Below, one piece after another: positions 8,247 through 21,087 of a DNA stretch of 64,000 nt. The translations under genes were made by a program, and so were the position numbers. Every line of letters starts with the position of its first letter. Within the stretch, counting starts at the first letter, position 1. The DNA is from Bradyrhizobium diazoefficiens (GTDB taxonomy: Bacteria; Pseudomonadota; Alphaproteobacteria; Rhizobiales; Xanthobacteraceae). The stretch covers positions 62,001 to 126,000 of the forward strand of contig NZ_JAFCJE010000002.1 of assembly GCF_018131185.1 (NCBI RefSeq), written 5' to 3'. The notes under the pieces were generated by a model. It ran no database searches. It had not been told where the DNA came from and was given only the letters and a program-made list of their open reading frames with translations.

Positions 8247-8522
8247 ATGGACAATAGAATTAATGAAATTCGACGTAAAATCAGCGCCTTGAGGCTAGAA
8301 ATGGCCGACGTCGAGGCCGCCGTGCGCGATCGCATCAACGGCGATCGCGATTGCACCGAGCAAGCCTTGGCGCAGATGGATTTGCGGCTGAAGATCAATC
8401 TGTTGGTCGGCGAATGGAAGGCTGCCGGCGGCGGCGATGTCCTGCCTGACGTCCGCGGCCGGATGCGGCTTCGTTCCGTGAAGTCGGTCGGCGATCCCAA
8501 GCGCGCGAGCACACGGCGCTGA
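8247..8522 (+). CDS. small hypothetical protein under a LexA-like promoter (91 aa)
   Basis: Function unknown. An N-terminal heptad-like helix (MDNRINEIRRKISALRLEM) suggests a coiled coil. It is followed by a second helix with DLRLKINLLVGEWKAAGGG and a basic tail. There is no ribosome-binding site before the ATG, and the predicted transcription start coincides with it, so the message may be leaderless. The SOS-type box ends 10 nt upstream. A second small helical gene follows after 16 nt and is probably co-transcribed. Confidence 0.6.
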   Translation: MDNRINEIRRKISALRLEMADVEAAVRDRINGDRDCTEQALAQMDLRLKINLLVGEWKAAGGGDVLPDVRGRMRLRSVKSVGDPKRASTRR

Positions 8523-8538
8523 AAGCTTGGGGGGCGCC

Positions 8539-8739
8539 ATGGAGGAAGAGCCGGATACTTACCGGATCTTGAGGTTGCGCGCCGAGATTCTCGAACTGGG
8601 CTCTGCCATCCGGCAATTGCAGCGCGCGGGTCTCGATGATGCAGCGGCCCAACTTCTGATCGGACGCAAGCGGGCGCAGCTCGAGCATCTCGTGAAGATG
8701 AATTCCGTGAGCCTCGGCTCCAAGCGCCGGCTGCAATGA
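8539..8739 (+). CDS. small helical hypothetical protein (66 aa)
   Basis: Function unknown. The 66-residue product (MEEEPDTYRILRLRAEILEL at the start) is predicted all-helical and ends in a basic SLGSKRRLQ. A TTG at 8527 is in frame, but ATG 8539 follows a GGGGGG stretch at usable spacing. It lies 16 nt after the LexA-box gene and before a strong intrinsic terminator, so the two form a likely bicistronic unit. Confidence 0.6.
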   Translation: MEEEPDTYRILRLRAEILELGSAIRQLQRAGLDDAAAQLLIGRKRAQLEHLVKMNSVSLGSKRRLQ

Positions 8740-8791
8740 GCTGATGCGGGCGCTCGCCGATACCCGCGATTCCCGATCGATCATCGAGACG

Positions 8792-8819
8792 AAAAAGCCC
8801 GCGCCGGCGCGGGTTTTTG
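8792..8819. terminator. bidirectional intrinsic terminator
   Basis: AAAAA, the palindrome CCCGCGCCGGCGCGGG, then TTTTT. It can terminate the unit ending at 8739, and symmetry makes it usable from the other strand. Confidence 0.85.
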
Positions 8820-8931
8820 AGAGGGCGCCTGAGCCTGCATGCGGAAATTCCCTGAGTTAAATTGACGCAGGCAGTCAATCGCCTTTGCTACAGGAGTTCC
8901 CGACGAAGCATCTGCCCGGCTTCACCTCGCT

Positions 8932-9189
8932 TCAAGATTGCTTGTCCTCTGTGATGATGAACACCACGCCGGTGAGGGTCGCGCCGATCGCGAACGTCGT
9001 CACCAATGTGAGGGCAAAAACGATCGCGGCCTGGCTTCCACCGTGATCGAGCAGGCGGGCGACGGCGGGATTGCACAGGATCAGCGCGAGACTGAAGGCG
9101 AGGCCGAGGGCCGCGCCCATCATCGTATGCGTCATCAGCTTGATGAGGCCGGCAGCGGAGATCAGGTCCGACGACTTTTTTGCGCGCAT
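8932..9189 (-). CDS. small inner-membrane hypothetical protein (85 aa)
   Basis: Function unknown. The product starts MRAKKSSDLISAAGLIKLMT and has two transmembrane segments (about 20-42, with HTMMGAALGLAFSLALILC, and about 56-78, FALTLVTTFAIGATLTGVVF), ending ITEDKQS. Upstream in-frame ATGs at 9213 and 9243 fall inside or before the promoter. A GGAAC-N16-CGTT element at 9241-9217 places the transcript start near 9208 and fixes the start at 9189. This suggests membership of the EcfG general stress regulon. Confidence 0.65.
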   Translation of the reverse strand: MRAKKSSDLISAAGLIKLMTHTMMGAALGLAFSLALILCNPAVARLLDHGGSQAAIVFALTLVTTFAIGATLTGVVFIITEDKQS

Positions 9190-9216
9190 GGGAACAGCAT
9201 CCCGATCTGGCATGCA

Positions 9217-9241
9217 AACGCGGGCAATAGTTGCTGGTTCC
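9217..9241 (-). promoter_or_regulatory. EcfG-type promoter (GGAAC-N16-CGTT)
   Basis: On the minus strand GGAAC (9241-9237), 16 nt, CGTT (9220-9217): an exact match to the alphaproteobacterial general-stress sigma consensus, about 28 nt before the small membrane protein's ATG. Confidence 0.7.
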
Positions 9242-9330
9242 AAATAAATGAAGGAATTGTCATCACCGGCTTCATCCGACGTTCATGCCGGCCTTGCGAG
9301 GATGGGCGCTATCAAAACGGGACATTCGAT

Positions 9331-9573
9331 ATGGGCAAGGTAGTCTTTCTTTACCGCTCACTGGCCTATCGCAACGCCGCCGCGGACATGTTGCGCAAGG
9401 CGCGCAAGCTGCCGCGAGGCGCGGAGCGAAGCGCGGCCCGCCGCTATGCCAAGGCGCTCCGCGATCTCGCCCGAACGGAAGCCTGGCTCGAAGGCCGGGT
9501 CGCGCGCGAACCGCAGATGGTGCAACGTATGACGAGCGCGGCGTCCGGCCGGAGCTTCTCCCATTCCGGCTGA
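9331..9573 (+). CDS. small basic hypothetical protein (80 aa)
   Basis: Function unknown. The 80-residue helical, Arg/Ala-rich product begins MGKVVFLYRSLAYRNAAADM and contains RKLPRGAERSAARRYAKALRDLARTEAWL split over two helices. It resembles other short rhizobial helical proteins that occur singly. A longer open frame exists upstream to 8938 but overlaps the membrane-protein gene and its promoter, so ATG 9331 is preferred. The ribosome-binding site is weak. Confidence 0.45.
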   Translation: MGKVVFLYRSLAYRNAAADMLRKARKLPRGAERSAARRYAKALRDLARTEAWLEGRVAREPQMVQRMTSAASGRSFSHSG

Positions 9574-9651
9574 ATCGAAACGGAAGCTCTCGATTCTCGT
9601 CTTGACGCGCTTCTCAACGCGAAACGATCTCCACTTCGCTGCAAATGCTCT

Positions 9652-11142
9652 CTAACCGGACGCGCGCTGCAATTCGGCAGAGCCGGCTTCCTCGAATTTA
9701 CCCGATACAGCCGTCGCCGCCGTCTTGCGTGTCAGCGGCACCTCCAGACGGCACAACAGGCCCTCGGCTCGCCAATCGAACCGCGCCTGTCCGCCGAGCT
9801 GGGACTCGACGCTCGCGAGCAGGCTCCGGGTGCCGAAGCCGCGAGATTTCGGAGTCATGACCAGCGGACCGCCGGATTCCTCCCAGTTCAGCGTGAGCAC
9901 TTGATCTTCGACCTGCCAGCCGATCATGAGCCGTCCCGACCTCGTCGAGAGGGCGCCGTACTTGGCTGAGTTGGTGAAGAGCTCGTGCAATGCGAGCGCC
10001 AGCGTCTGGGCCGTCGCCGGCAGCAACTGGACTTCCGGACCCGCCAACATGATCTGACCGCCAAGCGAATAGGGCGCAAGCTCCTCGTCGATCAGCCTGG
10101 AGAGCTCGGCGCCCTGCCAGCTCGACAGCGACAGGATGGTGTGCACGCGCGCCAGCGCGTTGATGCGTCCCTCGACGGCGCTCACATAGGCCTTGACCTC
10201 GTCGGCACGGGTGAGGCGAACGATCGACTGCGCCAGAGCCAGCGCATTCTTCGCGCGATGATCGACTTCCCGCGCCAAGAGATTCTGACGCTCCTCGGCG
10301 CGCTTGCGTTCGGTGATGTCCACGGTGACGCCGCTCACGCGCACGACGCGACTGCTATCGTCCACCGTTGCTGCCGCCGTGCCGACGCACCAGCGCACCT
10401 CTCCGTCGGGCCGCATGATGCGGAACTCGGTCTCGTAGGCCCGCGCGCCCTTGTTGAACTCGGCAATCGCCTTGCGCAACTGATCGACGTCATCGGGATG
10501 CAACAGCGCCTGGACGTTGGCCGGGTTGACCTCGAAGCTCTCGGGGCTGACGCCGAAGATGCGATACTGCCCCTCGTCCCACATCCAGTCGCCGCTGATC
10601 CAGTCCCAATCCCAGGAGCCCATCTTGCCGGCGGCGATAGCCATGCTGCGCCGCTGCTCGCTCTCGCGCAGCTTCGCGGTGGAGTTTTCCAGCTCCGCCG
10701 TGCGTGCGCGGACGCGATCCTCGAGCTCCTGGTTCAGCCGTTCGAGCTCGCGGGTCTTGCGGTAGAGTTCGGCAAACACCTTGATCTTGGCACGCAGCAC
10801 CTCCGGCACGACCGGTACCGGCACGTAGTCGACCGCGCCCATCTCGTAGCCGCGCAACCGGTCGATGTCGCTGACCTGGATGGCGGAGATGAAGATCATC
10901 GCGGTCTTCTGGAAGCGCGGATGCTCGCGGATCATTGCGGCAAGCTCGAAGCCGTCCAGCTCGGGCATGCAGACATCGACCAGGATCACCGCGATCTCGG
11001 TCTTGAGCAGCAGCTCCAGCGCCTCGCGTCCGGACGAGGCGATCACGAGGTTCTCGCCGAGATCCTTCAGGATCACCTCATAGGCGAGCAGCTTTGCCGG
11101 CTGGTCGTCGACGAGGAGGATGTTGACCTTTTCGTGGTCCAT
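9652..11142 (-). CDS. receiver-PAS-HWE-family histidine kinase
   Basis: Soluble signalling protein of 496 residues. It has an N-terminal receiver domain (about 3-120, NILLVDDQ, phospho-Asp in AVILVDVCMPELDGF), a coiled coil (about 125-165), a PAS domain with PAC (about 175-295) and an HWE kinase core (about 300-490). HWE hallmarks are VDHRAKNALALAQS for the phospho-His, ALHELFTNSAKYGALS with the N-box His, and LNWEESGGP with the W-x-E motif. HWE kinases commonly act in alphaproteobacterial general stress signalling through PhyR-type regulators. ATG 11142 is 13 nt after the poly-HAMP kinase stop, so the two form an operon; this protein may receive its phosphate. Confidence 0.92.
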   Translation of the reverse strand: MDHEKVNILLVDDQPAKLLAYEVILKDLGENLVIASSGREALELLLKTEIAVILVDVCMPELDGFELAAMIREHPRFQKTAMIFISAIQVSDIDRLRGYEMGAVDYVPVPVVPEVLRAKIKVFAELYRKTRELERLNQELEDRVRARTAELENSTAKLRESEQRRSMAIAAGKMGSWDWDWISGDWMWDEGQYRIFGVSPESFEVNPANVQALLHPDDVDQLRKAIAEFNKGARAYETEFRIMRPDGEVRWCVGTAAATVDDSSRVVRVSGVTVDITERKRAEERQNLLAREVDHRAKNALALAQSIVRLTRADEVKAYVSAVEGRINALARVHTILSLSSWQGAELSRLIDEELAPYSLGGQIMLAGPEVQLLPATAQTLALALHELFTNSAKYGALSTRSGRLMIGWQVEDQVLTLNWEESGGPLVMTPKSRGFGTRSLLASVESQLGGQARFDWRAEGLLCRLEVPLTRKTAATAVSGKFEEAGSAELQRASG

Positions 11143-11155
11143 TCTCGGATCCAAC

Positions 11156-17452
<6,297 letters not shown>

Positions 17453-17587
17453 ACTGATTCCCCCGCAGGCGCCGGCCGAATCCAAGGCGTGACGCATCTC
17501 GTCGAAATAGAGCGTCAGCCCAATTCGAAATCAAGCGCCAAGGTGCGGCGCGAGAATGGAACCTGCCTTGCTCAGCCCGATGCAAAT

Positions 17588-17612
17588 AACGGCGATGGAG
17601 CGATTTGGTTCC
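17588..17612 (-). promoter_or_regulatory. EcfG-type promoter of the poly-HAMP kinase operon
   Basis: On the minus strand GGAAC (17612-17608), 16 nt, CGTT (17591-17588), an exact consensus match. The predicted start leaves a leader of about 125 nt before the ATG at 17452. Confidence 0.65.
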
Positions 17613-17680
17613 ATGTCAATTCGGACGGAAATGGCGTGGGCGGCCCCCACGCCTCGTTCGGTCGTCTCCGGCAGCGTCCC

Positions 17681-17705
17681 GGAACGGGCGCCAGGCCTCG
17701 TGGTT
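17681..17705 (+). promoter_or_regulatory. EcfG-type promoter (GGAAC-N16-GGTT)
   Basis: GGAAC at 17681-17685, 16 nt, GGTT at 17702-17705, about 22 nt before the ATG of the exported Ser/Gly-rich protein. It is divergent from the kinase promoter, with -35 elements about 70 bp apart. Confidence 0.65.
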
Positions 17706-17727
17706 AGCCCGCAAAGGGAGAACGGAC

Positions 17728-18033
17728 ATGAGGGCAGGACTTGCTAAAGGAGGACTCGCGATCGTCGCCATGCTGTTTGCCGGGCCGGCCTTGGCGCAGA
17801 ACGGTGCGCCCAGCGGTCGCGGGGCGGTGACCGGCGATCCCGCCGCGAGCTCCGCCAGCCCGCGGGCGGATACCCCGACCACGGGGGCGGCGACCCGCTC
17901 GAACCCGAGCGGCAGTGGCACCTCATCTTCGGGCGGCAAGGATGACAATGGCGACGCCGGCCGGGACAAGATGCCGGAGAGCGACCGCACCGTGCGCCCG
18001 CAGAGCCAGCAACGTCATTCGAACGACAAATAG
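17728..18033 (+). CDS. exported low-complexity Ser/Gly/Asp-rich protein (101 aa)
   Basis: Function unknown. A clear signal peptide (MRAGLAKGGLAIVAMLFAG, cleavage after PALA) precedes a disordered mature region rich in Ser, Gly, Pro, Asp and Thr, ending DRTVRPQSQQRHSNDK. No fold is recognisable. ATG 17728 is preceded by GGGAGAACGG. The EcfG-type promoter just upstream suggests stress induction, perhaps as a hydrophilin-like periplasmic protectant; that role is inference from composition alone. Confidence 0.65.
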   Translation: MRAGLAKGGLAIVAMLFAGPALAQNGAPSGRGAVTGDPAASSASPRADTPTTGAATRSNPSGSGTSSSGGKDDNGDAGRDKMPESDRTVRPQSQQRHSNDK

Positions 18034-18039
18034 AGGCTG

Positions 18040-18552
18040 CTACTTGTCCGCCATGGTGCGCTCGGCGTCCCTGACCTGCGCGCGCAGCATCGGGAGCTGC
18101 TCGCGCGCGAACGCTGCGAGCGCGGTGTTGTCGGGCGCCTTCAGATAGCGTTCGAGCAGATCGATGGCGGATTCATACTCCGGGATCTGCGAGGCGTAGA
18201 AGCTTCGGACGTAAGTCGGTCCGTCCGAAGTTTCGGGCTCGACCAGGCTCGCGCTGACGGACGACGCCTTGTCGACGCGTGGCTCCGCGCCGATCGCCTG
18301 TTGTATCTGCTTGAGCGCCTTGTCGCGCTTGGTGGCCTCTTCTGCGCGCAAGGCTGCGAGGTTCTTGACCTCGGCGTTGCCCTTCAAATCCGTGTTCTCC
18401 AGGAGGCCCTGCTGGAAGCGGCTGAAATTGTAGAGACCGCTGATGACGTCGATCGCGCTCGGCGGACGTTCGCCGGGCTTGCGTTCGCCGCTGCTGTCGG
18501 CGAGCGCCGCGGTGCTGATGAATGCCAGGATGATCGCGACGAGAACTCGCAT
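18040..18552 (-). CDS. exported DUF4142-like helical protein (170 aa)
   Basis: Function unknown; DUF4142 proteins are exported, four-helix ferritin-like proteins. A signal peptide (MRVLVAIILAFISTAALA) is followed by a helical mature domain including FQQGLLENTDLKGNAEVKNL and a C-terminal half, YVRSFYASQIPEYESAIDLL, that parallels the DUF4142 protein at 21885. The match is weaker than for that gene. TTG 18561 is in frame but ATG 18552 gives a normal signal peptide. Convergent with the 17728 gene, 6 nt apart. Confidence 0.6.
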   Translation of the reverse strand: MRVLVAIILAFISTAALADSSGERKPGERPPSAIDVISGLYNFSRFQQGLLENTDLKGNAEVKNLAALRAEEATKRDKALKQIQQAIGAEPRVDKASSVSASLVEPETSDGPTYVRSFYASQIPEYESAIDLLERYLKAPDNTALAAFAREQLPMLRAQVRDAERTMADK

Positions 18553-18646
18553 TGAGATCAATTGCGGATCGGGGGCAAAGTTCCCTCAACATTACGATCG
18601 GGAAAGCGGGTTGCGACTGTAGAGTTCCATCCCCACGTCTTACTTC

Positions 18647-18841
18647 ATGAAACAGTCCGACATCTTCAGAGATAACGCCGACAATTGTCTCCAGCTCGCC
18701 GAGCGCGCCGAGGGAAAACCCGCCCACAAGCGCTATTCGCGCATGGCGGACGCCTGGACGGCGCTCGCTCACGAGCAGGATTGGCTCGACGGCGAGATCG
18801 CGCCCGTTCCGGTCCGTTTTGCGCAGAAGCAGGACGCCTGA
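18647..18841 (+). CDS. small conserved rhizobial hypothetical protein (64 aa)
   Basis: Function unknown. The product MKQSDIFRDNADNCLQLAER and following RMADAWTALAHEQDWLDGEI are typical of a short helical protein I recognise from many Bradyrhizobium annotations, often in several paralogues. Cytosolic, no membrane segment. No clear promoter or ribosome-binding site is visible before the ATG. Confidence 0.65.
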   Translation: MKQSDIFRDNADNCLQLAERAEGKPAHKRYSRMADAWTALAHEQDWLDGEIAPVPVRFAQKQDA

Positions 18842-18947
18842 GCGCTCGCCTTTCGTGAATCCGCGTGTGAGACCGCTCACGGAATGCAAGCGGTCAATCA
18901 AGGATGATCAGGGAACAATCAATCACGATTCCAGAAGGAGGTTTGCG

Positions 18948-19079
18948 ATGGCTCCACGTCTGGCCCTTCTTTCACTCATTTTTGCCTTCGGCGTCTCGGT
19001 CGCGTTTGCGACGGTGACGACGGTTCGTCAGGTGCAGCTGGAGAACGCATCGGCCGCCGTCCACGCAACGCACAGCTAG
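18948..19079 (+). CDS. very small exported or membrane-anchored protein (43 aa)
   Basis: Function unknown. The 43-residue product MAPRLALLSLIFAFGVSVAF continues with ATVTTVRQVQLENASAAVHATHS: one hydrophobic segment that could be an uncleaved anchor or a signal peptide releasing about 20 residues. The start is fixed by a near-perfect Shine-Dalgarno (AAGGAGG, 7 nt before ATG). A longer frame upstream is unlikely. A GC-rich hairpin follows the stop immediately. Confidence 0.6.
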   Translation: MAPRLALLSLIFAFGVSVAFATVTTVRQVQLENASAAVHATHS

Positions 19080-19080
19080 A

Positions 19081-19105
19081 GCGGCGCCGGAACATTCGGC
19101 GCCGC
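19081..19105 (+). terminator. GC-rich hairpin after the 43-aa gene
   Basis: GCGGCGCC and GGCGCCGC pair perfectly around a 9-nt loop directly after the stop at 19079. There is no T-tract, so it may be a weak terminator or an mRNA 3' stabiliser. Confidence 0.4.
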
Positions 19106-19151
19106 AGTGCGTAAGCGCTTCGAGACATCAGAAGAGGCGAAGGCACACACC

Positions 19152-19370
19152 ATGGCCCATTCCGACCACGGCATCGTCAGGGATAAGCGGGGAGAGGAGC
19201 AGCCCCGTGACAAGCAGCGCGCGCAGTCTGCGCACAAGACGGATCCACAGAGAACTCAGAACGGCTCGCCGTCACGCGAGGCGACGCGCGATCCCAGACT
19301 GAATGACAAGAGCAAGACGCCGGGCTCCGGCATGACGCCGGATGATTCCGGCGACGCGCCGAGCAGCTAG
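19152..19370 (+). CDS. hydrophilic, probably disordered small protein (72 aa)
   Basis: Function unknown. MAHSDHGIVRDKRGEEQPRD opens a 72-residue protein made almost wholly of charged and polar residues (Lys, Arg, Asp, Gln, Ser, Pro), with no hydrophobic core, ending PDDSGDAPSS. Composition is hydrophilin-like. A GTG start at 19107 would add 15 residues, but ATG 19152 has GAAGG upstream. It sits among stress-type small genes; a protective role would be inference. Confidence 0.5.
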   Translation: MAHSDHGIVRDKRGEEQPRDKQRAQSAHKTDPQRTQNGSPSREATRDPRLNDKSKTPGSGMTPDDSGDAPSS

Positions 19371-19525
19371 ACGAAGCGGTGATCCCGCACGAGGAACGAA
19401 TCCTCGTGCGCGGAGTCGACAGGTTGCTTCCGGTCGTCATGCCCCCGGTGAGCCGGAAGCAATCTCCAAGGACGGCCTCGGCACTCATCCTGCCGGGGCC
19501 GTTCGCCTGTGGAAGCCTCTATCGC

Positions 19526-19774
19526 TCAGTCCTCGGCACCGCTTTCGGGATCTCTCTGCGTGTGTCCGTCGGCTCCGCGGCCGAACACGCCGAAGCTGCT
19601 CGACTTCACGCCGGCGGCTGCATCGACGTCTGCGGCGGCCAGTCCGAACTTGAGGAGCTCGCGGACTGCCGCCGCCCGCGTCGGCATGCGATGCTTGAAC
19701 CGGAAATCGTCAACGGCGGCCAACTCTTCCGGCGAGAGCATGACCTGAAGCCGCTCGGCGCGAAGGTCTTGCAT
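19526..19774 (-). CDS. ribbon-helix-helix DNA-binding protein (82 aa)
   Basis: Predicted CopG/Arc-like regulator. The strand-helix-helix core is RAERLQVMLSPEELAAVDDF then RMPTRAAAVRELLKFGLAAA (about 5-48), followed by a flexible tail rich in Ser, Gly and Asp. Dimers of such proteins bind short palindromes. An 8-3-8 palindrome lies 24-42 nt before the start and overlaps the -10 of an exact EcfG-type promoter, so stress-induced expression with autorepression is likely. ATG 19774 is preferred over TTG 19780. No toxin partner is visible beside it. Confidence 0.75.
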   Translation of the reverse strand: MQDLRAERLQVMLSPEELAAVDDFRFKHRMPTRAAAVRELLKFGLAAADVDAAAGVKSSSFGVFGRGADGHTQRDPESGAED

Positions 19775-19789
19775 GGTCAATCACACAAA

Positions 19790-19816
19790 TTGAGTAGGTT
19801 GAGTAGATTACTCAAC
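19790..19816. promoter_or_regulatory. palindromic operator with an extra half-site
   Basis: GTTGAGTA-GAT-TACTCAAC (19798-19816) is a perfect 8-3-8 palindrome. A third direct half-site TTGAGTA sits 9 bp away at 19790-19796. The array covers the predicted start region of the RHH gene. Confidence 0.6.
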
Positions 19817-19838
19817 GAACCAACTTGGTTGGAGTTCC
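19814..19838 (-). promoter_or_regulatory. EcfG-type promoter of the RHH gene
   Basis: On the minus strand GGAAC (19838-19834), 16 nt, CGTT (19817-19814), exact consensus. Its -10 element overlaps the RHH palindrome by 3 bp. Confidence 0.7.
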
Positions 19839-19947
19839 ACAAGAGACGGGAAAGTCTCAAGATGAGTAAAAAACTATAGCGAAATCAATAAGTTATAATC
19901 GAACGACTGTCGCAGTCGCGCATTTCCTCCTGGAAGGGAGAGAGACC

Positions 19948-20106
19948 ATGACGGACGAAGTCAGGTTGCCCCGTAAGCTTTCCGAAGAGCCGGAAGCCCC
20001 CAAACCGGTGCGCCCAAGCCACCAGAGGGTCATCGAGCAAGTCGAACGCTGGGCCAACAGCCCGGCCTTGCAGCCACCGAGGACGGAAGATGCGAAAACC
20101 ATCTGA
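19948..20106 (+). CDS. small hydrophilic hypothetical protein (52 aa)
   Basis: Function unknown. An open frame begins MTDEVRLPRKLSEEPEAPKP and continues with VRPSHQRVIEQVERWANSPA before ending PRTEDAKTI. It is supported by a strong Shine-Dalgarno (GGAAGGGAGAGAG) 4 nt before ATG and by a 17-nt overlap with the following gene, whose own ribosome-binding site lies inside it. A TATAAT hexamer at 19894-19899 could be its -10. Cytosolic and Pro/Glu-rich, with one short helix. Confidence 0.6.
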   Translation: MTDEVRLPRKLSEEPEAPKPVRPSHQRVIEQVERWANSPALQPPRTEDAKTI

Positions 20107-20284
20107 GCCCCATACGTTTGAGCAACGCCTCGAGGCGCAGAAGCTGCGGCTCGAGCGTGAGCTATCGTGCCTGCCGAATGGACGCGAGCGCGACGTCGTT
20201 GTCGCGCGCATCGATCAGCTTCAGACCGCTGCCGAGATGTATGGCTTTCTGATGCTACGGGAAGAGGCCGCGGCGCCTCGCTGA
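20090..20284 (+). CDS. small coiled-coil-like hypothetical protein (64 aa)
   Basis: Function unknown. MRKPSEPHTFEQRLEAQKLR begins a charged amphipathic helix (LERELSCLPNGRERDVVVAR) and a second helix, DQLQTAAEMYGFLMLREEAA. It overlaps the preceding 52-aa gene by 17 nt and has GAGGACGGAAG before the ATG, so the pair is probably translationally coupled. Its tail overlaps the convergent DUF3147 gene by 30 nt. Confidence 0.6.
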   Translation: MRKPSEPHTFEQRLEAQKLRLERELSCLPNGRERDVVVARIDQLQTAAEMYGFLMLREEAAAPR

Positions 20285-20740
20285 TGGCCCGATGCGCTCG
20301 GTCTGCACGGCGCGGGAGGTGATGCGGAGCTTTCGCCTCAGCCACCACGCCGATACCGACACGGCCGCCCATCCCAGAATGGCGGTGACGAGCGCGCCGA
20401 TCACGGTCGTCGAGACCACGACGTAGAAAATCATGGCGAACGCCGCAAGACCGATGCTTCCCAGGGCCGCACCCGCAGCGTCGAGCGCCGCGGCCTGCTG
20501 CCCGCGCCTTCGTCCGCTGAGGCCGGCTTTTTCCTTGGCGCGGCGCTCATGACTTTCGATCAGTGTTGCGCTGGCGCAGAAGATGGCGGGAAGCGCGAGG
20601 AAGAGCCCGCCGACGGAGACGCCGAAACGCGCACCGACGATTCCCGCGATCACCGTTGCCAGTCCGCCAAGGAGGAAGCGAACACCGTACTCGTACCACC
20701 GGGTCTGCTTCAGCGCCGATGGAGACAGCTTGACCAGCAT
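20255..20740 (-). CDS. DUF3147-like membrane protein, third gene of a PAP2 operon (161 aa)
   Basis: Function unknown; DUF3147 proteins are small integral membrane proteins. The 161 residues include transmembrane segments at about 18-38 (FLLGGLATVIAGIVGARFGV), 43-60 (GGLFLALPAIFCASATLI), 95-120 and 120-140 (VIGALVTAILGWAAVSVSAW), with a basic loop (ERRAKEKAGLSGRRRG) and a basic C-terminus. ATG 20740 overlaps the previous stop as TGATG. The open frame extends far upstream only because of high GC. Confidence 0.65.
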   Translation of the reverse strand: MLVKLSPSALKQTRWYEYGVRFLLGGLATVIAGIVGARFGVSVGGLFLALPAIFCASATLIESHERRAKEKAGLSGRRRGQQAAALDAAGAALGSIGLAAFAMIFYVVVSTTVIGALVTAILGWAAVSVSAWWLRRKLRITSRAVQTERIGPSARRRGLFP

Positions 20741-21087
20741 CAGGCAGCACCTCCGAAGGCCGCGAGCAGACCGAAGGCGACGACGAGCCATACGGCAAAA
20801 GCGGCGACGGTGGCTGGCAATGCGCCGAGACGAAACCTCATCAGGAGATGGCAGACGACCAGGCTGTAGAAGGCAAGTGCGACGGCACCATAGATCATCG
20901 TCCAGCTTTCGGCGGCGACATATTGCGGGCCGTGCTGGACGACGGCGATGCTGAGTGTGGCCAGCGCGACCGACGGAGCCGCGCCGAGCAGCCCGGCAAA
21001 ACTCTTCGGCTTGAGCATGTCTCCCAGGATCGCGAAGGCGGAGACGATGACCCCGCCGGCGATGAAGCGCAGGAGATATTCCGTCAT
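20740..21087 (-). CDS. DUF3147-like membrane protein, second gene of a PAP2 operon (115 aa)
   Basis: Function unknown. The 115-residue protein has about four hydrophobic helices: MTEYLLRFIAGGVIVSAFAI, FAGLLGAAPSVALATLSIAV, YGAVALAFYSLVVCHLLMRF and a C-terminal TVAAFAVWLVVAFGLLAAFG. It overlaps the PAP2 gene by 4 nt (ATGA) and the next gene by 1 nt, so the three are one translationally coupled operon. Two DUF3147-type subunits side by side suggest a heteromeric membrane complex serving the phosphatase; that is inference. Confidence 0.65.
   Translation of the reverse strand: MTEYLLRFIAGGVIVSAFAILGDMLKPKSFAGLLGAAPSVALATLSIAVVQHGPQYVAAESWTMIYGAVALAFYSLVVCHLLMRFRLGALPATVAAFAVWLVVAFGLLAAFGGAA

Noticed and set aside
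19089..19113. GGAAC-N16-CGTA as an eighth EcfG promoter before the gene at 19152
   Set aside because: The -10 is off consensus and the GGAAC is simply the loop of a GC-rich hairpin after the previous gene; not counted.
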